64,000 bases of DNA, taken from NCBI GenBank assembly GCA_949358305.1, contig OX442315.1, positions 28,484,427 to 28,548,426 of the forward strand, in the 5' to 3' direction. Position 1 is the first letter of the stretch, and every line of letters begins with the position of its first letter. This document shows positions 11,476 through 22,686 of the stretch, piece after piece. The DNA comes from Strigamia acuminata (lineage: Eukaryota; Arthropoda; Chilopoda; Geophilomorpha; Linotaeniidae). The notes under the pieces are model-generated. The model made no database searches. It was given only the letters and a program-made list of their open reading frames with translations, and was not told where the DNA came from. The position numbers were made by a program, and so were the translations under genes.

Positions 11476-14400
11476 ATGACAAGAGTAAGCCCTATTCAAG
11501 CCCTCGTCGATGCTCCATTTTCTGATGCCTATGAACCGCCTCATCAACTGGGTAAATAAGCAAATTATCAGATTTCAAATAGCATAATAATTACATGGAA
11601 TTCATCCTATCATATACAGATAATCATACAATAATATAACATACCGGTAGGTTAACTTAAGGCTTGACCAATTAAATTAAATTAAATTGGGCTACTATTA
11701 AGTTATATTAAATTAAATTAAGCTTCTATTAAATTATATTAAATTAAATTAGGCTACTATTAAATTATATTAAATTAAATTAGGCTACTATTAAATTATA
11801 TTAAATTAAATTAGGCTACTATTAAATTATATTAAATTAAATTAGGCTACTATTAAATTATATTAAATTAAATTAGGCTACAATTAAATTATATTAAATT
11901 AAATTAAATTATTAAATACCGGTATGATACATTTTTATAATTCTAACTTCAATTATAACAAGGCAAGTTTCTTGGTAAACTTCCGTTGGGTTTACTAGGG
12001 ACTACCGATAGGATAGGAACATTCATAGTCATATGCACTTAAGCATGTTTTTTTGTGTAAATGTCCTGTCGTGCACGTCCATTTCGACTGAAAACACACT
12101 GGCTAATGGAACACACATAAATTCCAACCTTCCACGTTTTAATCTAATCTAATTCAAAATGCCACAAAGACCCTTTAACCACCATTCCATACTTTCATTT
12201 TCTAGTAAAATTGGTGTGTTATTTTGATGCTTCCATAAAAAAATTTTTAAAAATTCAATCTATAAACCACTAAAAATAGGTTAATGATGTTTAAAGTTGG
12301 ATACATTCGATACAAACTGTTTGTTAAAAACGTCAATTCCGTAGAGAGTTCACACCTACATCGTGAATCGCTAGCGTTTGTTTTTTGCCAAACAATCCCA
12401 CAATATAGAATTGTTTGAGCCATGTTTGATAGTTTAAAATCGTGCGGAATAATAGAAAATATTCCTATTCTGAAATTCCGCTGAAAATCCGCGTTTACAG
12501 GTAGTGACGTCATTTTAAGGTGCGATTCCGCACTAATCTGTGAACATACTCATGTAAGCAATCGACCGTAATAAAAGTTCATTGTATGTTTGATGCAACA
12601 TCTCTTTAATGGGCTCTACAATGAATTCTTTATCATTCTCAGTTATGGATCATCAAAATTATCATTCCCTGTAGTGATTGTGCCACATACAGGGTGTTTC
12701 GTTTAAGATGCCCAGTCAATTTCCAGAATAAGTATATGCTTTTTTAAAAAACCAAGCAGACTATCCTATAGCAAAGTAGGGATGACGAATCCAATGGTGT
12801 AATCAAATTTTATGCCAGCCATGCAACAATGCACTTTTCATTTGCTAACTCGTTAACTGGTTGAGATAGAGCAAAATTTCCAATTACAAAGTTGTAGATC
12901 ACCATCAAATTAGTACTATCCAACTAATCTTAGTCATCTTAAGTTAAATTTTTTCATTTTACAATGAAAACAAATCAGCTGAAATAAAGCCAGCCATTGT
13001 GGCAAAAATTAAATTTCTACTGCAAAAGTACTGAATTTCTTCAATAAATGTATTCAAATTTGCATTATTATGCAAGCAAACAAGAAAAACCACTGTATTT
13101 TTTTAATGTCTAAATTATTTTATTTTCTAAGAATAAAAATTTTCATTTTGCTGATTTTTTTTTAAGAAAGCAGTAAACTTAAGGTGACTAAGATAAGTTG
13201 GATAGTACTAATTTGATGGTGCTCTACAACTTTGTAGTTGGAAATTTTGCTCCATCTCAACCAGTTAACGAGTTAGCAAATGAAAAGTGCATTGTTGCAT
13301 GTCTGGCATAAAATTTGATTACACCATTGGATTCGTCATCCCTACTTTGCTATAGGATAGTCTGCTTGGTTTTTTAAAAAAGCATATACTTATTCTGGAA
13401 ATTGACTGGGCATCTTAAACGAAACACCCTGTATATAAATTTAGTAACCAAAAAAGAATACGAAAATAAGTAATAAAAACTGGTTTATTGATGCAAATGT
13501 ATACATACTTTTAACTGTGCTATCATATTCCTTGTTCCTTATATTTTAGGACCCGATTACATCATTCCAACCAAAAGTCAACACGTGTGGAATGTAAACG
13601 ACCCAGTTAAACTAAATCTGCATAGTGGCGATTCTGAATTTCCGGCTCAATCAGTCGTAACATATTTAGAAAATGGTGTTAAAAAATATCCAAATAACGT
13701 TGCTATGATGACGATTCGAAATGACACGAAAATTCAATGGTCCTACACTGAATACCTGAATGATGTCAGAACCGCGGCTAAAGGTTTCGTTAAGGTAAAA
13801 TCTAAGCTAATAATCTAATAATATTGTGATTTAGAATCCTTTCCATATTTTTATATTTGTAGTTAGGTTTAGAGAGGTTCGGCGCTGTTACAATCATTGG
13901 CTTTAATGCTCCAGAATGGTTCATATCTCACTTCGCAGCAATATTCGCAGGGTAAACTTTTTTTTTAAAAATTGTCATCACAAAACTAAATTCTTAAAAA
14001 AAAAACATTAACTTTGGATTTTCTGCAAACTATTTCATAAACCACTTCTTAAATTACACACCAGATGGCAAATTGCATTACATTAAATGCCATAGCTACA
14101 TTCCAAAACACCAAGTAGATTTTTTAGGCATTTCCTGTCGGTTCAGTTTAGGCTTGTTTGGGAATACCCAAACAAAAAAATTATTCTGACCTCGTTTTAG
14201 TTAATTTTGTTTGATTAAATGCTGACCAGTCACTGACCAGTCACACTTAAAATTATAATCGGTTCGATTAGCCAGTTAAGTGTCACAAGGACACAAACCT
14301 CGTTTATACCTCACGGAAGAAAAAAAAGTAGTTGATTGCTACACCCACTTCGCGTCTGTTATAACGTGACTCATTTATGTAGCAACGAAAAAAACATGCA

Positions 14401-17400
14401 GCAACACAATCGTAACAATATAAATTCCTAAATGTTTCACAACTGAAATAAAACTGGAAACACCAAAACGAACGCTTTGAAATGCACACCAAGTTCTTCT
14501 GTACGAGAGCACTATAGAGCCAAAAATAACATGCAAAACAGTTTTTTGTCATATCCTAACACCGTGGAATCCCTACCATTTTCAAGACGTTCCCCACCCC
14601 ATTTCATACGTGCACACGTAAACTAAATTAAGAGAAAGCGCAATGAATTTGCAAATCCACTTTCATTAAATATCGTAGTCACATCACATGAAGCAATCAA
14701 CCAATGGGTGGGAAAATGTGCATTAAAAAATATTTACCATGGAGTCTATCGTATCAACTATTGAATCTGACTGTCTGTGAACCTAATGCTTGAAAGCAAA
14801 GCAAATTCTAAACAATGCTAACAACCTAATGAATGATTTTGTCAATCTATGCTAAACAACCTAGTAAACGTTGTAAACCTAATGCTCGACAACATAATGG
14901 TTGATCTCGTCAACCTATTGCCTTAAAATTAATGTCTGTGTACCCAATACTATAAGTTTACATACGTAACTCAAATGAATAAGCAGTCTACCGGGTATGT
15001 GGATATCTGATAAATGATAATCAAAACCATTTTCTCTCTTTAGTGGTTTGCCAACCGGTATATACAGTACTAATTCAGCAGATGCTTGTCTCCACATATT
15101 AAGCGATTCTGCAGCCAATATAGCAGTGGTAGAAAATGAAACTCAACTGGAGAAAATTTTAAGTGTTCGAAGCATGCTACCTAACTTAAAAACAATTATA
15201 CAATACAGTGGAGAACCAACTCATCCCGACATTTTATCAGTAAGCTACCGGTATTTATTTCTATAATAAGGTTCCATCGATAATTTTATTTGTCTAGTGG
15301 GAAGACTTGATGTTGATAGGCAAAAGTGTTCCCGAACACATTTTAGATCGAAGAATCCGCTCATTAGCAATCAACCAATGCTGCGCTGTCATATACACAG
15401 TAATTAATATTTTGATACTAAGTTTCATTATGTTATTTTATTTTATACGTTATAACAGTCAGCAACTACTGGGAAAGCAAAGGGAGTCATGTTGAATCAC
15501 GATAACGTAAGTTAATTGTAAAAACCAATAATTTATCTTTCGATATATCTTGCACAAAATCTAACATCAAACTGTTTCTAACAAAGATAACAATAGTAAC
15601 AATACCTGCTCAAATAAAGATAATGGGCTATACTGATACAATCAATATGTACACACATATTTTATATTTTGTATATACGATATATATCTCATGACACAAC
15701 AGATGTATTCCATGTGTAGGTCAAAAACATTATATACGTAGTACTTTGATTTATTTGATTATCCAATTCAAAAGATATCTTAACACAAGTTCAAAAATTC
15801 AAGTTTTCAAAGTTATAATTCAGTTGAATAGACCTCCTGATTAGTTTACTTATTGAGTGACTTTACTTGTTTAAATTTTTTAAACCAGTCTAAATGTAAT
15901 GATGATACTAAATGACGTTTTTTGATACTTTATGCTGACCAGCACTTCATTTTTATGAACAAAAAATAATTTAAGCTCATTTCAAGTTCTGTTTTATAAT
16001 ACAAATTTATGGAGCCTGCACTGCTTGCATTACCTTAGTCAGATACCCCACTCTAATTGGGTTTTCTATGGTTTTCCCAGCTCTCGATGCAAATGCAAAG
16101 TCCAATTTTAATAAAATATGACATCAAATTCACGATTAAAATTATTTTGAATTGCAGATCATATACACAATACGATTTTTTGTGAAATACATTGTTGTTG
16201 TACCTAAAGGTGCTGAATTATCTTATCTTCCATTGAGTCACGTAGCAGCAATGGTAAACATCCAATCATTATTTTCTCAGAAAAAAATTTAAAAGCTTTT
16301 ATTTCCCGCAATATTCACTGAATAATTAGCAGAGTGATATTTATGGCAGTATCAGCACTGGTATAACGGTTTATTTTCCAAATTCTGACGTTCTGAAGGT
16401 ATTTGTTTGTTTTGTACCAACATGAACTAGTACAATGGAAATAAATATAATAATAATAAGCCAACTATTAAACTTTTAGGGAAAATTGGGAGATTATCTA
16501 ATCAAGACACGCCCTGCAGCCTTTTTTGGAGTACCCAGAATATTCGAAAAAATCGCTGAAAAAATACGTGAAGTTGAACAGCAGATGCACCCAATACAAA
16601 AAAGTCTCTTTCAATGGGCGCGAAAAAATGCGACCGATTACAATTACAAAAAACTAACAAGCACAAATGGGTAAAAACGTAAAGAATATTTCAACCTAAT
16701 AATTTAATTAACCATAACTTTTTTTTATTCTCTTCAGTCCATTATCAACTCCTTTCAACTACAAACTAAGTCGGCAATTCGTTTTAAAGAAAGTGAAAAA
16801 ACGCTTGGGTTGGGACAGATCTTTGTTCTTTTTCGCTGGTGGTGCACCATTATCCCAAGACGTTGTCAAGTTTTTTCTCAGCCTGGATATTTTAATCACT
16901 GATTGTTTTGGAATGAGCGAAACCAGTGGTATAACTGAGGAATAGCATTATTTTCAATAATATCGTGAATTGATAAACTTCATCCCGTTTTAGGACCACT
17001 CATCTCCAACACAGTCAAAGATTTCCGTATTGGTACAGTTGGTAAACTCTCATTGGGCGAGATTAAACTTGTCAACACGGATGAAAAAGGAAACGGAGAA
17101 GTACTGCAGTTCCAAAATCGCTTTGATTTAGTGCGAAGCCACAATGCAAAAGAAACAATGTCTCCTTGCAGAGGAAATTAACAGTTCGCACTCAGTATCT
17201 TAATGCCAAATTGATACTGTGCATTCCATTCTGCGCAGATCAATTCCTAATTCCAGTCGTTATTTAGCGTACCAAAATACAACCCCGAACAAAGGCGCCT
17301 CCCACCCACTCGGCCAGGGCCGGTGCAACACATATTTCCACCTGAGGCGAGCAAGGCATATGCCACCCTTTGGAACAGTAAAAAAAATATTTTTTCTTGT

Positions 17401-18747
17401 TGGAAAAAAATCGGATTGTGCTCCCAAAGATGCCGCCCTTAGAAATATGCCGCCTGAGGCGACCACCTCACCCCTCGCGCCAGCCCTGCACTCGGCGTAT
17501 CACTGGGTATCAAGACACCGGGTGCAAACTGTGAATATGACTAGAAATGCTTTGTTTCTGAGAAAATTCCCTTGAACGCAGAAAATATGAACCAGGATAC
17601 TTTTACCCCGTCAATAGACTCTGTTTACAAAAAATTGTTATTTAGACACATGGTTAAAAATTAAACTTCTGATTTTATCAGTGCATTTCAATGTGAGAGA
17701 AGTACATACAGTACAACTTCTCATAAAGCCAAACAAAGATAGAATAGTATGCACTACGATATCTTTTCATTAAACGCAATACCAGAAAATAATATTGACG
17801 TCATATGCGTGAGTAAAGTTAGCAGAGACGAACTTTTGCTGTGGCCTAATACAATGCGATACAATACAGAGTATATTTTCCCCCTTTCATTGGCTATCTA
17901 AAACTCATTTTTTAATTTTTAATTACAAGTTGGTCGCAAGAGGCCGAAACATATTTATGGGTTATCTAAATCTGAAAGAAGAAAATGAAAAATCATTTCA
18001 ACCTGATGGCTGGTTTGCAACAGGCGATATAGCATGTCAGGATAAAGACGACTACATAACAATCACAGGTCGAAGCAAAGGTAAAAATTGAAAAATGTGT
18101 GTGTACCGTATAAATAATAAATAAAAACCTTAAATTTTATCGTAGAATTAATCATTACAACTGGAGGTGAAAACATTGCGCCTGTACCAATTGAGAGCAC
18201 TATCAAGCTTCTTTTGCCTGTTGTTAATAACTGCATGTTGATCGGAGAAAGACGCAAATATTTAACTCTCCTGATAACATTAAAGGTAGAATAATTTTTT
18301 AAATATTTTTCCAGTCCTTTCAATCATAATTCCAACAAGAAATCAATTAACGTAGACAGAAGTTGACATGGAAACATACGTGCCTACAAACCAACTAACA
18401 GTCACCGCACGCCGATGGTGTCATGAAGTGGGAAGTGAAGCACAAACTGTAACTGAAATTCTGGATGGACCTGACAGCAAAGTCTTTTCCGCGATCCAAG
18501 AAAAAATAAACGAATACAACGTGCAGTATGCAGTTTCTAATGCTCAACGACTTCAAAAATGGGTTATTTTACCGCACGATTTCTCTTTACCAGGTGGAGA
18601 ATTTGGTAAATAATAATTATTCCTCAATGATTATTTTTTTTTTAATATTTACTCTTTTTTTTCTTAAAAAAAGGACCATCAATGAAACTAAAACGACAAT
18701 TTGTGTTGGAAAAGTATAAAGATGTAATAGATGATTTATATGCTTAG
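11476..18747 (+). CDS. ACSBG-type long-chain acyl-CoA synthetase, downstream copy
   Basis: Fifteen exons join in phase: 11476-11551, 13550-13794, 13863-13951, 15044-15239, 15298-15399, 15459-15506, 16158-16253, 16330-16398, 16480-16670, 16738-16928, 16994-17100, 17930-18080, 18146-18285, 18356-18605, 18674-18747. The enzyme would adenylate long-chain fatty acids with ATP and pass them to CoA, at ER or other membranes. Seen: YLPLSHVAAM, GVPRIFEKI, FFAGGAPLS, GMSETSG, WFATGDIA, ITGRSK and GGENIAPVP, with a C-terminal lysine-rich block as in ACSBG. Oddities: the ATP loop reads SATTGKAKG where the family has SGTTGxPKG (the neighbour copy keeps SGTTGNPKG), and the exon after it (16158) is diverged, so activity may be altered. 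Introns hold several MITEs. The start is the ATG at 11476, just after a possible acceptor TAG; an upstream untranslated exon is possible. Family certain, exact exons likely. Confidence 0.88.
11680..11920. repeat. 31-bp tandem repeat in ACSBG intron 1
   Basis: About seven to eight copies of an AT-rich unit of roughly 31 bp containing TTAGGCTACTATTAAATTATA lie in the first intron, flanked by ACCGGTA motifs (about 11645 and 11925). It is a minisatellite with no coding content. Confidence 0.8.
12300..12540. mobile_element. Diverged relative of the 10422-10768 MITE, opposite orientation
   Basis: Segments such as GTTTTTTGCCAAACAATCCCACAAT and AATAATAGAAAATATTCC are reverse-complement matches to the element at 10422-10768. 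The ends are eroded and no target duplication was found, so limits are approximate. It lies in intron 1 of the downstream ACSBG gene. Confidence 0.45.
12690..13431. mobile_element. Fold-back element with ~270-bp inverted arms
   Basis: The element starts CAGGGTGTTTCGTTTAAGATG and ends with its reverse complement; the two arms stay almost identical for about 270 bp with only scattered differences. TA flanks both ends (12688-12689 and 13432-13433), suggesting a Tc1/mariner-like mechanism. The central 200 bp is AT-rich without a transposase. It ends about 120 bp before ACSBG exon 2 at 13550; its transcript would form a long hairpin. Confidence 0.88.
17315..17488. mobile_element. Short hAT-like MITE (174 bp)
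   Basis: The G+C-rich element starts CAGGGCCGGTG and ends CGCGCCAGCCCTG, with the 8-bp duplication CACTCGGC on both sides (17307-17314 and 17489-17496). Subterminal CCTGAGGCGA occurs in both halves. It lies in the 829-bp intron of the downstream ACSBG gene and explains the G+C-rich open frames there. Confidence 0.82.
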
Positions 18748-19368
18748 TAAAGATGGATTATCTCCTTACCAAATCATAATTCAATCATTTCAGTTGATTT
18801 AGTCGTTCATTTATTAATTTTTATATAGACCTTTTTGTTGGATTAAATTTATTTAATATTTTGTTTTACAACTGACATATGGTGCAGCATTTATTACAAG
18901 ATGGCACTGTCCATAATTTAGTGTAGCAAAACTTTTTTATATTCTTAATCTTTAATTTTTGTATAGTTTAGGCTTCCACAATAATAGGCTTATAGTGCCA
19001 TCCGTGGAGAGTAGATGTACTCTTTTTAAGATGCTATAAGTATAACAAAATATGGCACTCTTACTTTTTTTCTTAAACTCAAATGTACTATTTTTGAAAT
19101 TTTTATTGAATACTATATTTTACACATATAAAATTATACTTCCTCCTTCCCTATTTACGACTGGCCAGAAAAGCTCCCAATAATTGGGCATTCACAAGTT
19201 CAATGAGAATTCCCATTTCCTATTCACAAATTCAATGAGAAATGTGAATGGGATTGCAACAAAAAAATTGATTTTATACAAAAAGTTTGATGACTTGGCA
19301 TCCAGTTTTTACAAAAAGAAACACTGTCTTTTTTTCTTTCAATTTCTGTATCTCTGTAGTGTATTCAA
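18748..19368. other. AT-rich intergenic DNA after ACSBG
   Basis: No exon-like stretch is seen. The sequence ATAGTGCCATCCGTGGAGAG (about 18992) and TTCAATGAGAA repeats (about 19200-19240) may be dispersed-repeat fragments. A clear AATAAA for the ACSBG gene was not identified immediately after its stop. Confidence 0.4.
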
Positions 19369-19817
19369 CTACCGTCTTCCCCGAATATAACACCATGGTG
19401 TTGTATTCGAGTTTTGCTCAAAATGGCAAGTTTGTAAACATTGAGCAAAAATTCGAATATAACACCACTTCAGCAAAAACACCATGGTGTTATATTCGAA
19501 TACACCCCCATGGTGTTATATTCGAATTTTTAGAAAACTATGAAAGAAATACAGTGGTACGCTTCCAAAACGCTACCGAAACGTGCACTGGATTTTACAT
19601 ATTAAACATACACATTTAACAGATTTGTTTATTGAAGGTGTGTTGTGCAGTGCTGCGAACAGGGTTGTTTAGAAATGTGTGAATTCAAGTTAGTTAGTGT
19701 TGTTAGAGACTATCATGTTTATAAATCAATTTGGGAAGCAATTTTCTTTTTTTTACAAACTTACATGTTATTTGACAAATACAACACCATGGTGTTATAT
19801 TCGGGAAAAGACCGTAG
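19369..19817. mobile_element. MITE built of nested ACACCATGGTGT palindromes
   Basis: Ends CTACCGTCTTCCCCGAATAT and ATATTCGGGAAAAGACCGTAG form an imperfect inverted repeat. The palindrome GAATATAACACCATGGTGTT with its mirror half recurs at both ends and two to three more times inside (about 19457, 19485 and 19508). No target duplication was recognised. The open frames here follow from the palindromes. It ends about 20 bases before an orphan exon. Confidence 0.7.
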
Positions 19818-19839
19818 CTCTAATAAAATTAATTAATTA

Positions 19840-20021
19840 AAACTACTTCCAAATTCATCACTATTGATGCATTCATCCAAGAAAAAAATGCAGGACGTTT
19901 CAAACCTCAACCAAGGTTCATCTTCGATACCGATGTCACAGAAGGCCATATTCTGCACTTTGTAAGAAACCCACCAACACCAAACAAAATTCGCGACCCA
20001 GTTTGGGAAACATTAGTCTAA
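19840..20021 (+). pseudogene. Orphan C-terminal exon of unknown protein
   Basis: A frame of about 60 codons ending in TAA encodes a well-formed hydrophilic segment containing ITIDAFIQEKNAGRFKPQPR, DTDVTEGHILHFV and NPPTPNKIRDPVWETLV. Base use looks coding, unlike the flanks. I do not recognise the family. Neither an ATG nor a usable 3' splice site precedes it: upstream it runs into a stop and then into the MITE at 19369-19817, which may have cut the gene. It could be a terminal exon with an acceptor I missed, or a retrocopy fragment. Confidence 0.4.
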
Positions 20022-20248
20022 AGTACTTTCCAAATGTCAATTTTCTCTTCCCATGTGCGCCTGAGCTATTTCGGTTGAATCTTGAGGCTTTAGGTTATTT
20101 GTAGCAGAAATTTTCAAATATTTACACCTTCTCAGCAGGTGACTTGAAATACGTGTGGCCATGTGGTTGTTTCTTCTTTTTTTTTTGACTGGATAGGATA
20201 ACTTTCCCAAACATCACATTTCTAACGTTTCACTCAAGCTCTTGCACC

Positions 20249-22449
20249 ATGTTTGGTATCTACCAAGTAATTTCCACTGTAATCACAACAGGTAAATACT
20301 ATACACTCCTTTAAATGTTTCGATTCTTATAAAATACCGGTACTTGATAAAAATCTAAGTTACGATTTTCCACACTTCAACTTCCGAACAAACCTGTGCA
20401 AAAATGACGTACGAATTATCCGGATGCTGGGCCAAAACTAACAACATTAAGTAAGTAAAACACGTACAAATATTCATTAAACCTGCATAATGTGCTAAAA
20501 AGTTTAATTTTATTACTTCAGATTTTGTTACGATATTGTCGCTAAACAGATAGAATTTTGCCCAAATGAAGCTACCAAATTATACATAAACAAAGTAGTA
20601 GAGACAATAAATAAAATTGAAACTATTATCTCATCAATCCTCAATCAATCCGGTAAGTCCTAACATTGAATGTAAAATCCAAAAATTCCACAATTTTGAT
20701 TTTCAATAAACACTGCGATTTTTACAAAAAATAATAACAACAATAAAACCAGATTTAAAAGCGTCGTTATTTAGCACCAGCACCAAACTTGAAGATGGCA
20801 GCCAAAAACCTTTTTTTTTAATGTGAAACTTGAGAAACACAGTTGTGATCTCCATGTCTGGTCTATGGAGCAAAAAAAACTGAAAATATAAATGGATTGA
20901 CACATGCATAACATTCGTTGAGCCTGTACACAATTTATTTCATAGACAACTGAACTATATAATCTCTTTTTTTTCCTTTTAGCAATTCAAAATCCATCCT
21001 GTCTATCTAGAATAAAAACAATTGCAAACATGCAAGGAAAATACATTTTAAGTGGTTATTCCAAACCAGACGGATGTGCTTACCGACAACTACTAAGTAC
21101 CCTAGCTCAGTTCGAAATGACAGATCTCAAATGTTCAACTCTAATTCATAAAATAGAGGACGCTTTAATATCCCTTTCATCTGACTGCACGTCAAATTTC
21201 AGTAAGTAAGAAAAAGTTGTAAATAAACTGCATCAATTTTTATTTTTATCAAACAGGAATAAAGGATCCAAACTCATTCATAAACTCAATCAACGTGTGT
21301 ACAGAATTGCATTCTAGCTTAGGACATTGCAAGAGAAAACACACAAACTGCAATAAAACGTATAACCTCCAGTAAATATAAATTGCTTTGCAGGTACTTT
21401 GCGATTTACCGAATTACAAAATGTCGAAAATTATTCTCTCTAGGGATACCCTAGCGCACGATGCGATTTTGACGTCATCAAAAATGATGTCAGGTCATAT
21501 CTGATTGGCTGCGATCAAAATCGCAGGCCAAAAAGTACTTGGTGCATGTACTTTTTGGTCTCCAAAAAGTACTTGGTGCATGTACTTTTTGGTCTCCAAC
21601 AATCTATGTATCTATTATTCAAAACTGTTACAAAATGCTCTCATAAAACACCCGCGCTCAATCGACAGAACCTACTTGTAGATTTCCACTGCACACGAAA
21701 TAATTAGGTGACAAATAAAATAGATTTCAATTTCAAAAAGTCTATTTTTGCACATAAAAAGTGCATTTCGCCCCTTAACATGTATTATTGACACTTAAAA
21801 ATCAGCAATCCCGCACTCAATGCGAGCATTTACGGTAATTCTACTACGATCTCAAAGTACCCATAATTGCATCTAAAGTAAATCTAATCCAAATTATAAC
21901 TCAAAGTTTGTCTAATTATTAACATTAATCGACACAGACACGCGAGTATAACGAAATGTTTTACTGATATTCTGGATAACCAAACACAGTGCAATGAAGA
22001 ATTGCTCGGCAGATCCATCAGGCACGAAGCAAACACGTGGACCCACGGTTTAAAATATTACTGCAGTGACAAATTCGGACGTAAAATATTTCTTTCCCAC
22101 CCTGACGATTTATTTTCCTAATAAAAAGCAATTCATTTCATCTATAGCTTCCGCACGATACTTCTGCAAACGAGCATTCAACGAAATCACTTCAAAAATG
22201 GCCGTCGTGGTCCCAAATTTCCATTCCCCGCAAAACTGCATCAACATACAACTTCACCTAAACCACATTTCGTCATCATCTCCCAATGACTGCCACCAGC
22301 TTCTGACTACATACACCAAACATTTAATGAGCAAATCAGATTGTTGGTATTCAAAATCAGATGCCATACATTTCAAAAAATATTACCTCATCACTGGATT
22401 TAATACAATACTTGTCATTATTATTGCATTCAATTATTTGCAATTGTAA
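20249..22449 (+). CDS. Secreted cysteine-rich protein 1 with hydrophobic tail
   Basis: Seven exons join in phase (20249-20291, 20360-20450, 20522-20652, 20983-21201, 21257-21371, 21938-22080, 22148-22449), giving 347 aa. Residues 1-14 are a hydrophobic start resembling a signal peptide, and the last 20 residues (NTILVIIIAFNYLQL at the end) are hydrophobic, as in a GPI signal or single membrane anchor. Between them are two cysteine-rich domains with cysteines spaced about 15-40 residues apart. Exons 2 (91 nt) and 6 (143 nt) have the same length and phase as exons of the next gene. The final exon corresponds to two exons of that gene, so an intron was lost or gained. A likely extracellular surface protein of unknown role. 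Similarity to nematode T20D4.11-like domains is only an impression. Confidence 0.75.
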
Positions 22450-22686
22450 AAAATAATTCAATTAAAATAATTAAAAATTAAACATAAATATTTTTTTTTC
22501 TAAAAAAAATGCTTCAGTTCAAAAAATAACCAAATATTTTCAATTATGACCCCATTTTTAACGTAATTACACAACACTCTACTCTCCTACTCCTCTAATG
22601 GGCAAACTGCCAAAACTAGATGCGGTTTTGGGAGGAAATCGCACTATTTATAGTAGTGAACATCTGTAATATGTGCTGTACCCACC

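Noticed and set aside
17219-17575. 118-codon plus-strand frame in an ACSBG intron
   Set aside because: It spans a short hAT-like MITE with 8-bp target duplication; composition explains the open frame.
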